The notes under the pieces: generated by a model
Told to the model about the DNA's origin: nothing
The model's input: only the letters and a program-made list of their open reading frames with translations
Database searches by the model: none
Shown here: positions 1 through 5,720 of the stretch, in pieces
How positions within the stretch are numbered: position 1 is the stretch's first letter
Layout: every line of letters starts with the position of its first letter
DNA from: Micrococcaceae bacterium UBA3381
GTDB lineage: Bacteria > Actinomycetota > Actinomycetes > Actinomycetales > Micrococcaceae
Assembly: GCA_002358975.1 (NCBI GenBank)
Contig: DEPX01000112.1
Coordinates: 340 to 8,753, forward strand
Length of the DNA stretch: 8,414 bases
Direction: 5' to 3'
Made by a program: the position numbers and the translations under genes

Positions 1-18
1 ACTATGCTGTCGGGGTGA
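1..18 (+). CDS. 3' end of an upstream gene (partial)
   Basis: The frame starting at base 1 stays open until TGA at 16-18, giving only the tail T-M-L-S-G. Its stop codon overlaps the GTG start of the following transporter gene in a GTGA arrangement, the usual sign of translational coupling in an operon. Too little is visible to say what it encodes, and the reading is inferred mainly from the overlap. Confidence 0.4.
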   Translation, partial: TMLSG

Positions 19-1349
19 GCAGCATTTTCGCCGATATCACGCCGCTAAAAGTCAGTCGTGATTTCCGTCGCTTGTGGATCGGTAATTCCATGTCAGCCGT
101 TGGTACCCAGCTAACTTTGGTTGCGGTGTCTTTAGAAATTTTCGCACTCACCGGTTCTTCCGGTTACGTCGGTTTGATGGGTGCCTTTGCTCTTGTGCCA
201 CTGATAATTACAGGGCTCTACGGTGGTGCGGTGGCAGACCAATTCGACCGGCGCAAAGTCGCACTGTATTCCTCATGCGTGCTATGGCTAACTACCGTCA
301 CGATTTGCGCCCACGCCTGGCTACACATCGAAAATGTTTGGTTACTCTACGGTCTGGTTGCTATCCATTCCGGTGCATCAGGTATTAATCAACCCACTCG
401 CGGTGCCGTAATTCCTGCTCTAGTCGGAACTAAACTCGTGCCTGCGGCCAATGCCCTCAATATGCTCACCATGTCGATGGCTATGATGTTGGGACCATTA
501 TTGGCAGGCGGTCTGGTGGCGACAATCGGCTACCCGTGGACATATACGGTCGACGCTGTGACATTCTTGTTTACGCTATATGCAGTTTACCGGTTACCGT
601 CTTTGCCTCCCGGATTGCCCGACGGCCAAAGCCCAACGGCTCAGCGAGTCGGGTTAGGATCGGTGTGGGAAGGGCTCCAATTTTTAGGTACCCGCAAGAA
701 CTTGAGGATGACCTTCATTCTGGACATTATTGCTATGGCCACAGCCTTTCCGCGTGCCGTATTGCCTGCCATAGGTGTACTGATTCTTGGTACCAGCTAT
801 GCTCAGGGACTAGATAGTGGAGGAGAAGATCCCGCAGAGTTTATCACCGGACTATTGCTGGCAGGCATCGCAGGTGGGGCATTCGTAGCTGGACTGTTTT
901 CCGGTACGTTCACTCGTATTACAGCCCAGGGCAAGGCAGTCTACTGGGCCATTGTCGCTTGGGGATCATCGATTGCAGTCTTCGGACTATTCAGCTGGCT
1001 CGCGATTCGGGCAGCCAACGCAGGTAGCCCCAGCGTCATCTTGCTATGCGCAGCAGTGGCAATGCTAATAGTTGCTGGTGCAGCAGACTCAGTGTCTGGT
1101 ATTTTCCGCAATACTATTTTGCAAACCGCAGCACCGGATCACTTACGTGGACGGCTCCAGGGTGTATTTATCGTAGTGGTTACCGGTGGCCCGCGCATAG
1201 GTGAATTACTTACCGGTGGCGTCGCTGCCGGTATCGGAGAGGCTGTCACCATGATTATCGGTGGGTTACTATGCGTGACTGGTGTAACCATTGCGGTCCG
1301 GATGGTACCCGGTTTTTTGCAATACGACTCGCGTAACCCGGTCGCTTAA
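15..1349 (+). CDS. MFS transporter, MFS_3/enterobactin-exporter (EntS)-like efflux permease
   Basis: This 444-residue integral membrane protein has the length and hydrophobic pattern of a 12-helix major facilitator. The loop between helices 2 and 3 carries the family signature (GAVADQFDRRKV, residues 71-82). The C-terminal half has the PDHLRGRLQG stretch that is common in the MFS_3 group, which includes EntS and macrolide-efflux-like proteins. Members are proton-driven exporters of small molecules such as siderophores or drugs; the substrate cannot be read from this sequence. The GTG start at 15 overlaps the TGA of an upstream frame, so translation is probably coupled, and no separate Shine-Dalgarno sequence is needed or clearly seen. 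The gene converges on the thiamine-diphosphate enzyme gene, with a hairpin between the two stops. Family assignment is firm; a specific function would be a guess. Confidence 0.9.
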   Translation: MSSIFADITPLKVSRDFRRLWIGNSMSAVGTQLTLVAVSLEIFALTGSSGYVGLMGAFALVPLIITGLYGGAVADQFDRRKVALYSSCVLWLTTVTICAHAWLHIENVWLLYGLVAIHSGASGINQPTRGAVIPALVGTKLVPAANALNMLTMSMAMMLGPLLAGGLVATIGYPWTYTVDAVTFLFTLYAVYRLPSLPPGLPDGQSPTAQRVGLGSVWEGLQFLGTRKNLRMTFILDIIAMATAFPRAVLPAIGVLILGTSYAQGLDSGGEDPAEFITGLLLAGIAGGAFVAGLFSGTFTRITAQGKAVYWAIVAWGSSIAVFGLFSWLAIRAANAGSPSVILLCAAVAMLIVAGAADSVSGIFRNTILQTAAPDHLRGRLQGVFIVVVTGGPRIGELLTGGVAAGIGEAVTMIIGGLLCVTGVTIAVRMVPGFLQYDSRNPVA

Positions 1350-1366
1350 CCATCCTGTTTACGAAA

Positions 1367-1401
1367 GCAGCGGGGCCAACGCCAAGTTTGGCACCCGCTG
1401 C
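1367..1401. terminator. Hairpin terminator between convergent genes
   Basis: GCAGCGGGGCCAA (1367-1379) pairs with TTGGC-A-CCCGCTGC (1388-1401) to form a 13-bp stem with one bulged A (1393) and an 8-nt loop. It lies between the stop codons of the transporter (1349) and the thiamine-diphosphate enzyme (1422, minus strand). The minus-strand transcript would meet a short TTT after the stem; the plus strand has no U-run. It is therefore most likely a shared, imperfect intrinsic terminator, as often found in actinobacteria. Confidence 0.7.
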
Positions 1402-1421
1402 AGATACGTGGGGTTGCCAAA

Positions 1422-3080
1422 TTAGTAGGCCTGCTGGCGTTGTTCTACCACTAGGTGGAGCAGCGCGAAGACGCCGTCATTATTAATTGCGTCATGGCAG
1501 GCTGCAATAGCGGCTGGAATTTGCTCATTCTGAGTGACTTGAACGCCAAAACCACCAAATGCATTAGCCATTTCAGCAAAATTTGGATTTTTCAGCTGGG
1601 TCCCTGAGACTCGACCGGGATAGTCACGCTCCTGGTGGGTGCGGATGGTGCCGTACTCCTGGTTGTCCATAACGATGATGAACGGTTTGGCACCGTATTG
1701 GGCGGCGGTAGCAATCTCCTGACCGTTCATAAGGAATTCGCCGTCGCCGGCAACAGACACGACACACTTTTCGGGATTATTCAACGACACGGTAATGGCC
1801 GATGGGATGGAGTATCCCATCGAACCGTTACGGGCCGAGATCAGCGATCCGTAGTGGTGGGTCGGGAAGTACCGGTGTACCCAGTTAGTGTGTTCACCGG
1901 CGCCGAAGGTCACCATTGCATCATGGGGCAGGGTTGGTACCAGGTGGGCCATGAGGGCATCCATTGAAGCCGGGCCTGCTGTGATGTTCTCGGCCGGCAG
2001 CGCGGCGAACTGTTCTTGCTGGCTGCGCATTTTCGCTGTCCAGGTCGCCCATTCGGGTTTATTTGGCAGTTCCATGCGGATGAGATCACGAACAAAAGCG
2101 GCGGGTTTTGCCACAATCTGGTGTGATACTGGGCCCGAGCGGCCTCGTAGAGCCGGGTCAATGGTGACCAAGAAGTTCTTTTTATCCCAGTTTTGTCGAA
2201 TTGTGAACCCGTCGGTGACGGTATCGCCGGGGACAGTTCCGACAAAAACGATGAGGTCGGTTTCTTCTAGCAGATCATAGGTTGGTTTTGGCCGACCATA
2301 TCCCATCGGGCCCACATAGGATGGCGAATCGAACGGGATGGTTCCCTGGGTGCGCCATTCAACGGCACCAGCAATGGTGTGATCTTCTAACCACGTGGTT
2401 AATTGTCGGGAGGCTTCGTCAGTCCAGTCATTACCGCCCGTAATAAATAGTGGTTTCTCAGACTCCAGCAGCGCGTCATGGAGTTGTTTCCAGTCGGTAA
2501 CAGTCATCCCTCCGGTGGCCACCGGGATTTGTGGGTGTAGGCGCGCGTCAATTTCTTCTTGGATGATGTCTTCGGGCAGTCCGACGACGACCGGGCCGGG
2601 CCGACCTGAGGATGCGGCGAACATGGCTTCGGCAACGATTTCGGAGGCGCGTTCGGGGTGGTCGAGCACCATGACGCGTTTGGTTCCGGTGCCGAACCAG
2701 GCGTGTGGATCAAATTCCTGGAAGGCCTCTTTTTCGCGGTGCTCGAATGGGATCAGGCCGACGAACAGCACCATTGCTGTGGAGTCTTGCCATGCGGTGT
2801 GTAGTGCGACATGGGCATTGGCGGCGCCGGGTCCACGGGTCACCATAGCCACGCCTGGAATTTGGTTGAGTTTGCCATCGGCTTCAGCCATGTAGGTTGC
2901 GCCGCCTTCGTGGCGGCACACGACATTTTCGATGGGCGAATCGGCCAGTCCGTCGAGAACGTCTAGATACGATTCACCGGGCACCGAGTAGACGCGTTCT
3001 ACCCCGTGCGCTACCAGTGTCTCGACGATGACATGTCCGGCAGATTTACGTTGGCCATTACTGTTGAGTGGGTACCCCAT
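1422..3080 (-). CDS. Thiamine-diphosphate-dependent enzyme, acetolactate synthase large-subunit-like
   Basis: This 552-residue protein has the three-domain layout of the acetolactate synthase/pyruvate oxidase family. The N-terminal pyrimidine-binding domain carries the catalytic glutamate in RHEGGA (Glu58), followed by GPGAANA. The central domain is nucleotide-fold-like. The C-terminal domain carries the diphosphate motif, GDG at 445-447 then 24 residues then DN at 472-473. Such enzymes decarboxylate a 2-oxo acid such as pyruvate and transfer the two-carbon unit. The helix after the motif reads RTHQE, where biosynthetic acetolactate synthases have VRQWQ, so the substrate is uncertain and other decarboxylases or carboligases remain possible. 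The open frame extends to 3128, but I chose ATG 3080 because AAGGAG sits 8 nt upstream (3089-3094). No regulatory small subunit is adjacent. A nearby butanediol dehydrogenase makes catabolic acetolactate formation plausible. Confidence 0.8.
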   Translation of the reverse strand: MGYPLNSNGQRKSAGHVIVETLVAHGVERVYSVPGESYLDVLDGLADSPIENVVCRHEGGATYMAEADGKLNQIPGVAMVTRGPGAANAHVALHTAWQDSTAMVLFVGLIPFEHREKEAFQEFDPHAWFGTGTKRVMVLDHPERASEIVAEAMFAASSGRPGPVVVGLPEDIIQEEIDARLHPQIPVATGGMTVTDWKQLHDALLESEKPLFITGGNDWTDEASRQLTTWLEDHTIAGAVEWRTQGTIPFDSPSYVGPMGYGRPKPTYDLLEETDLIVFVGTVPGDTVTDGFTIRQNWDKKNFLVTIDPALRGRSGPVSHQIVAKPAAFVRDLIRMELPNKPEWATWTAKMRSQQEQFAALPAENITAGPASMDALMAHLVPTLPHDAMVTFGAGEHTNWVHRYFPTHHYGSLISARNGSMGYSIPSAITVSLNNPEKCVVSVAGDGEFLMNGQEIATAAQYGAKPFIIVMDNQEYGTIRTHQERDYPGRVSGTQLKNPNFAEMANAFGGFGVQVTQNEQIPAAIAACHDAINNDGVFALLHLVVEQRQQAY

Positions 3081-3364
3081 AAATAGTGCTCCTTGACTGA
3101 AATACTTTGCGTTCAGCCCAGTCGCCATTGACCTATGGGCAAGCGCTAACTATCTCAAAGTACCAGGCCAACGCCGACTCGTAGAAGTGTAACTCAACGT
3201 TTCATACCTGCACGTCCTCGCGCACTCAGGTCAGATCATGCCCGCTGCACGTCAGCGCCAGCGCACCGGCATGGGCGGGGCTATAGGTCCTACAACCAAC
3301 AAAAGGATCGAGGCTACGGCATCGAACGGTAGAACCAGGCTTTACAGATGCGAGTCGTGGTCGG
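3081..3364. other. Intergenic region, 284 bp, no convincing gene
   Basis: This holds the leader of the thiamine-diphosphate enzyme gene and the region downstream of the small membrane protein gene. The part around 3237-3273 is GC-rich with weak self-complementarity (CATGCC 3237-3242 with GGCATG 3268-3273, and GCTG/CAGC inside). That could slow transcription of the minus-strand small gene but is not a clear terminator. No clear -35/-10 pair for the enzyme gene could be recognised. A plus-strand frame at 3238-3432 has no support as a gene. Confidence 0.5.
3089..3094 (-). promoter_or_regulatory. Ribosome binding site deciding the thiamine-diphosphate enzyme start
   Basis: On the minus strand AAGGAG lies 8 nt before ATG 3080. 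This is a near-ideal Shine-Dalgarno placement and argues against the longer start at 3128, which would add 16 residues not typical of the family. Confidence 0.8.
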
Positions 3365-3562
3365 CTAACTATCCTGTGCTTCCCTGTGGCGCTTACTCAT
3401 CATCACCACAAGGACACCGATTACAATATTAGATACTGCTCCCAATGCAGTGTTACTGTTTTCGGCGTCTCCGATGAACCATAAACCGAAGGTAATAACA
3501 CCAATCGAGACCGCGATATAACCGAGAATTCCACCCAGTTTACGACAGTGATTTTCCTTCAT
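3365..3562 (-). CDS. Small two-helix membrane protein, unknown function
   Basis: The predicted product has 65 residues: a short basic N-terminus (MKENHCRK), a hydrophobic segment at about residues 9-31, a polar loop (GDAENSN), a second hydrophobic segment at about 37-55, and a basic tail (SKRHREAQDS). This hairpin topology with both ends inside the cell is coherent and not what a chance frame usually gives. I do not recognise a family. No Shine-Dalgarno sequence precedes ATG 3562, but a near-consensus -10 lies exactly where a leaderless transcript would need it. It is transcribed in the same direction as the downstream thiamine-diphosphate enzyme gene, 284 bp away, and divergently from the butanediol dehydrogenase gene. 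Confidence 0.5.
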   Translation of the reverse strand: MKENHCRKLGGILGYIAVSIGVITFGLWFIGDAENSNTALGAVSNIVIGVLVVMMSKRHREAQDS

Positions 3563-3568
3563 ATCAGT

Positions 3569-3597
3569 ATTATTTCAAAAATAAACCCTTTTGTGGA
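3569..3597 (-). promoter_or_regulatory. Putative leaderless promoter for the small membrane protein
   Basis: Read on the minus strand, TCCACA (3592-3597, four of six matches to the -35 consensus) is separated by 17 nt from AATAAT (3569-3574, five of six matches to the -10 consensus). The -10 ends 6 nt before ATG 3562, so transcription would start at the A of the start codon. The absence of a Shine-Dalgarno sequence fits this. It is read from sequence only. Confidence 0.4.
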
Positions 3598-3827
3598 GAC
3601 TTTCCGCAGAATTGGTGAGCAGCATTTACTTAAGCTGAAACTGCGTTTTCAAATCTGGCTATCATGTCAGTTTCGTTTGGCAAAGCCTACAGACGGCTCG
3701 ACTATGTTTATGCGTTGGACGCAAGCTGATGTGCCCTAGCAGTCAGAGCCGTGTGAGTTTCGAGTCAACCGGTTGGATTGGACTTTTCAGCTATTTTATT
3801 TTGCTCGTCGAATTGAGACGATGAAAT

Positions 3828-3844
3828 TACTAGGGAAACTAGTA
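3828..3844. promoter_or_regulatory. 17-bp inverted repeat, candidate operator of the butanediol dehydrogenase
   Basis: TACTAG (3828-3833), a 5-nt centre GGAAA (3834-3838) and CTAGTA (3839-3844) form a perfect palindrome with 6-bp arms. It ends 27 nt before the chosen start codon. It overlaps TAGTAT (3840-3845), which could act as a -10 element. A dimeric regulator bound here would block transcription. Its sequence does not match an operator I can name. Confidence 0.4.
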
Positions 3845-3858
3845 TTCGTCAATTCACT

Positions 3859-3863
3859 AAGGG
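3859..3863 (+). promoter_or_regulatory. Ribosome binding site deciding the butanediol dehydrogenase start
   Basis: AAGGG lies 8 nt before ATG 3872. This supports that start over the upstream TTG at 3773, which would add 33 residues with no family counterpart, and over ATG 3878, which would be 14 nt away. Confidence 0.7.
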
Positions 3864-3871
3864 TGATAACA

Positions 3872-4954
3872 ATGACGATGCGTGCAGCACGTTACTATGA
3901 TCAAAAAGATATTCGTATCGAAGACATCGAGACCCCTACCGTAGGACCCGGCGAAGTACTCATTGATATCGCGTGGTGTGGCATTTGTGGCACTGACCTG
4001 CACGAATACCTCGATGGCCCAATTTTCATTCCTGGTAAGGGCCATCCTCACCCGATCACAGGCGAGGACGCTCCCGTTACGTTGGGCCACGAATTTTCCG
4101 GCACTGTGGCCCAGTTGGGAGCCGGCGTTGATGACCTCGAGGTTGGCCAGCATGTCGTTGTTGAACCATATGTGATCCGTGAGGAATATTGGGGTAAAGA
4201 AAACTACCATCTCAGCCCGGATCAGAATTTCATTGGCCTGGCTGGCCACGGTGGTGGGCTCGCCGAACAAATCTCGGTATACCGGCACTGGGTTCACCCG
4301 ATCCCAGATAATATTGCGCTCGATGAGGCCGCACTGATCGAACCATTAGCCGTTGCTTATCATGCCTTTGAGCGTTCCGGTGCGAAAGAAGGCGATGTCG
4401 CCCTGATCGGTGGGGCCGGCCCGATCGGTTTACTCACCGCGGCGGTAGCCAAAGCTAAAGGTGTTACCACTGTTATCTCTGAACTATCCGAGATTCGTCG
4501 CAAAACCGCGACAGAAACCGGGGTAGCCGACTACGTATTTACTCCGGCAGAAGTTGACGTCGTCGAAGAAGTGCAGAAACTTACCGACGGCGCTGGTGCC
4601 GATGTGGCCTTCGAAGCTGCTGCGGTTGATGCGGTACTCAATACGCTGATCCCAGCCGTCAAAAAGGCCGGTGTGATCGTCAACGTTTCGATTTGGGGGC
4701 ATCGCCCCGAAGCTAATCTCGTCGAATTGGTGACTAAGGAACAAGATCTGCGTGGCACCATCGGCTATTACTTCAGTCATGAACCTACCATTGAGCTGGT
4801 GGCTTCCGGAAAGGTGGATCTCAAACCGTTTATTACCCATAAGATTGCGTTGGATCATCTGGTCGATGAGGGCTTTGATACCCTCATTCATCATAACGAT
4901 ACAGCCGTAAAAATCCTGGTCTCGCCAACCGGTAAGGGGCTAGAGAACGCTTAG
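3872..4954 (+). CDS. bdhA: (R,R)-2,3-butanediol dehydrogenase, zinc-dependent medium-chain type lacking the structural zinc site
   Basis: This 360-residue medium-chain dehydrogenase should interconvert acetoin and 2,3-butanediol using NAD(H). Family hallmarks are CGICGTDLHEYLDGP (36-50), GHE at 72-74, and ALIEPLAV (153-160). Catalytic zinc ligands are Cys39, His73 and Glu74, with Glu156 nearby. The Rossmann fold shows GGAGPIG (179-185), and an acidic residue after the second strand (Glu203) favours NAD over NADP. Between the VVVEP motif (95-99) and NFIGL (119-123), where the four structural-zinc cysteines normally sit, there is no cysteine; Cys36 and Cys39 are the only two in the protein. The start is fixed by AAGGG 8 nt upstream. 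The gene lies 36 bp before the phosphatidyltransferase and divergent from the small membrane protein. Pairing with the acetolactate-synthase-like gene suggests overflow or acetoin metabolism. Other vicinal-diol substrates cannot be excluded. Confidence 0.85.
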   Translation: MTMRAARYYDQKDIRIEDIETPTVGPGEVLIDIAWCGICGTDLHEYLDGPIFIPGKGHPHPITGEDAPVTLGHEFSGTVAQLGAGVDDLEVGQHVVVEPYVIREEYWGKENYHLSPDQNFIGLAGHGGGLAEQISVYRHWVHPIPDNIALDEAALIEPLAVAYHAFERSGAKEGDVALIGGAGPIGLLTAAVAKAKGVTTVISELSEIRRKTATETGVADYVFTPAEVDVVEEVQKLTDGAGADVAFEAAAVDAVLNTLIPAVKKAGVIVNVSIWGHRPEANLVELVTKEQDLRGTIGYYFSHEPTIELVASGKVDLKPFITHKIALDHLVDEGFDTLIHHNDTAVKILVSPTGKGLENA

Positions 4955-4966
4955 ACCCCTCTAAGC
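4949..4966 (+). terminator. Small hairpin over the butanediol dehydrogenase stop codon
   Basis: GCTTAG (4949-4954, including the TAG stop) and CTAAGC (4961-4966) form a perfect 6-bp stem around the 6-nt loop ACCCCT. No U-run follows, so this is a weak terminator or an mRNA 3'-end structure at best. Whether the dehydrogenase and the next gene share a transcript is therefore open. Confidence 0.35.
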
Positions 4967-4990
4967 TGACGCGACGATGAAACGAGTGTC

Positions 4991-5677
4991 ATGGCGCCGC
5001 CGCGATCCCGTCTGTGGGTAATCTACCCGTTAGCGCTGCTGTGGCTTAGTGTCACAGCAGCGCTGTATATCCGGCCGGCTGCCAGCACGCTGATCGGCGC
5101 TGTGGTCATAATCGCTGTGGCTGGTAGTCGCAGCTTCATGCGGCGTGACCCCTGGACCTTAGCCGATCACATCACCACCACACGGCTGGGGCTCATTATC
5201 GTTTTTTGTGCACTTATTCTGGGAGCGCCCGGGTTTAACTGGCTGGCCACTGCAGTGGGAGCCGTGGCACTGGCGTTAGACGGCATCGACGGTGTTGCCG
5301 CCCGCCATATTGGAACCACTACTGCCGGTGCTGTGTTTGACGAATCCGTTGATGCCTTATTCATTTTGCTATTGGGACTCGGGCTTATATCACTGTGGGG
5401 TGCCTGGACCGTGTTGCCCGGTGCCATATACTATTTCTACCGCGCAATAGTGTTCTTCCGACCAGCCTGGCGGCGCCCACTGCCGCCCTCCAGGTTACGC
5501 AAAGTCATCGCCGCAGCCCAAGGCATCTTGTTGCTATCTGCTGGTAGTCCCGTGGCTCAAGAGTATTGGTGGTTTGGGGTTGGCTGTGCGGGGCTTGCCC
5601 TCGTCGCCCTAACCTTTTCATTTGGCCGCGATGTGCTGTGGCTGGAACAAGCACATCGCCAGCTTTCAACCCGGTAG
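4991..5677 (+). CDS. CDP-alcohol phosphatidyltransferase family membrane protein
   Basis: This 228-residue polytopic membrane protein carries the CDP-alcohol phosphotransferase signature: Asp97, Asp100-Gly101, Ala104-Arg105, Gly113, Asp117 and Asp121 (residues 97-121). The four aspartates bind two metal ions and displace CMP from a CDP-activated lipid or polyol with an alcohol acceptor. The stretch TLADHITTTR (56-65) resembles the entry motif that normally precedes the first core helix. Two extra hydrophobic segments lie at the N-terminus (about 8-27 and 32-47). Seven residues separate AR from the next Gly, where eight are commonly seen. The acceptor alcohol cannot be read from the sequence. 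ATG 4991 is the first start after an in-frame TGA; the ribosome binding site is weak. The cyclohydrolase-reductase gene follows after 43 bp, which suggests a shared pathway rather than a housekeeping phosphatidylglycerol or cardiolipin role. Confidence 0.85.
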   Translation: MAPPRSRLWVIYPLALLWLSVTAALYIRPAASTLIGAVVIIAVAGSRSFMRRDPWTLADHITTTRLGLIIVFCALILGAPGFNWLATAVGAVALALDGIDGVAARHIGTTTAGAVFDESVDALFILLLGLGLISLWGAWTVLPGAIYYFYRAIVFFRPAWRRPLPPSRLRKVIAAAQGILLLSAGSPVAQEYWWFGVGCAGLALVALTFSFGRDVLWLEQAHRQLSTR

Positions 5678-5684
5678 TCGCGCC

Positions 5685-5714
5685 TGGTCACTTCCAAGTT
5701 GTGCTGCGTACACT
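5685..5714 (+). promoter_or_regulatory. Putative leaderless promoter of the cyclohydrolase-reductase gene
   Basis: TGGTCA (5685-5690, four of six matches to -35) and TACACT (5709-5714, a TANNNT -10) are separated by 18 nt. The -10 ends 6 nt before ATG 5721, so the transcript would begin at the start codon. No Shine-Dalgarno sequence is present in the 43-bp gap. Together these suggest an own, leaderless promoter instead of, or besides, read-through from the phosphatidyltransferase gene. Confidence 0.45.
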
Positions 5715-5720
5715 TGACCC

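Larger units (their letters stand above)
3563..3871. other. Divergent intergenic region of 309 bp
   Basis: This separates the minus-strand small membrane protein gene from the plus-strand butanediol dehydrogenase gene. It contains the putative small-gene promoter at its left end and the inverted repeat plus ribosome binding site of the dehydrogenase at its right end. A+T content rises around 3773-3870, as expected of a promoter region, but no single -35/-10 pair stands out for the plus strand. A 63-codon plus-strand frame at 3548-3739 has no recognisable domain or ribosome binding site and I do not call it a gene. Confidence 0.6.

Noticed and set aside
1888..2280. Plus-strand frames within the thiamine-diphosphate enzyme gene
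   Set aside because: They are shadows of a strongly conserved minus-strand gene; the residue composition is serine- and arginine-rich and not protein-like.
3081..3128. 16-residue N-terminal extension of the thiamine-diphosphate enzyme
   Set aside because: AAGGAG sits 8 nt before ATG 3080, inside the extension, and the family begins near that ATG.
3145..3373. 10-bp direct repeat GCTAACTATC at 3145-3154 and 3364-3373
   Set aside because: Two copies of a 10-mer in 8.4 kb can arise by chance; one copy covers the stop codon of the small gene and the other an untranslated leader, with no further shared sequence around them.
3548..3739. 63-codon plus-strand frame in the divergent intergenic region
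   Set aside because: It has no ribosome binding site, overlaps the start of the better-supported small membrane protein, and shows no membrane or domain pattern.
3773..3871. N-terminal extension of the butanediol dehydrogenase from TTG 3773
   Set aside because: The extra 33 residues match nothing in the family, there is no ribosome binding site at the TTG, and AAGGG is ideally placed for ATG 3872.
3857..4297. 146-codon minus-strand frame overlapping the start of the butanediol dehydrogenase gene
   Set aside because: It is antisense to conserved coding sequence, with no domain or ribosome binding site evident.
4484..4894. 136-codon minus-strand frame inside the butanediol dehydrogenase gene
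   Set aside because: It lies fully antisense to a well-supported gene, has no recognisable domain and its composition is that of a mirrored codon pattern.
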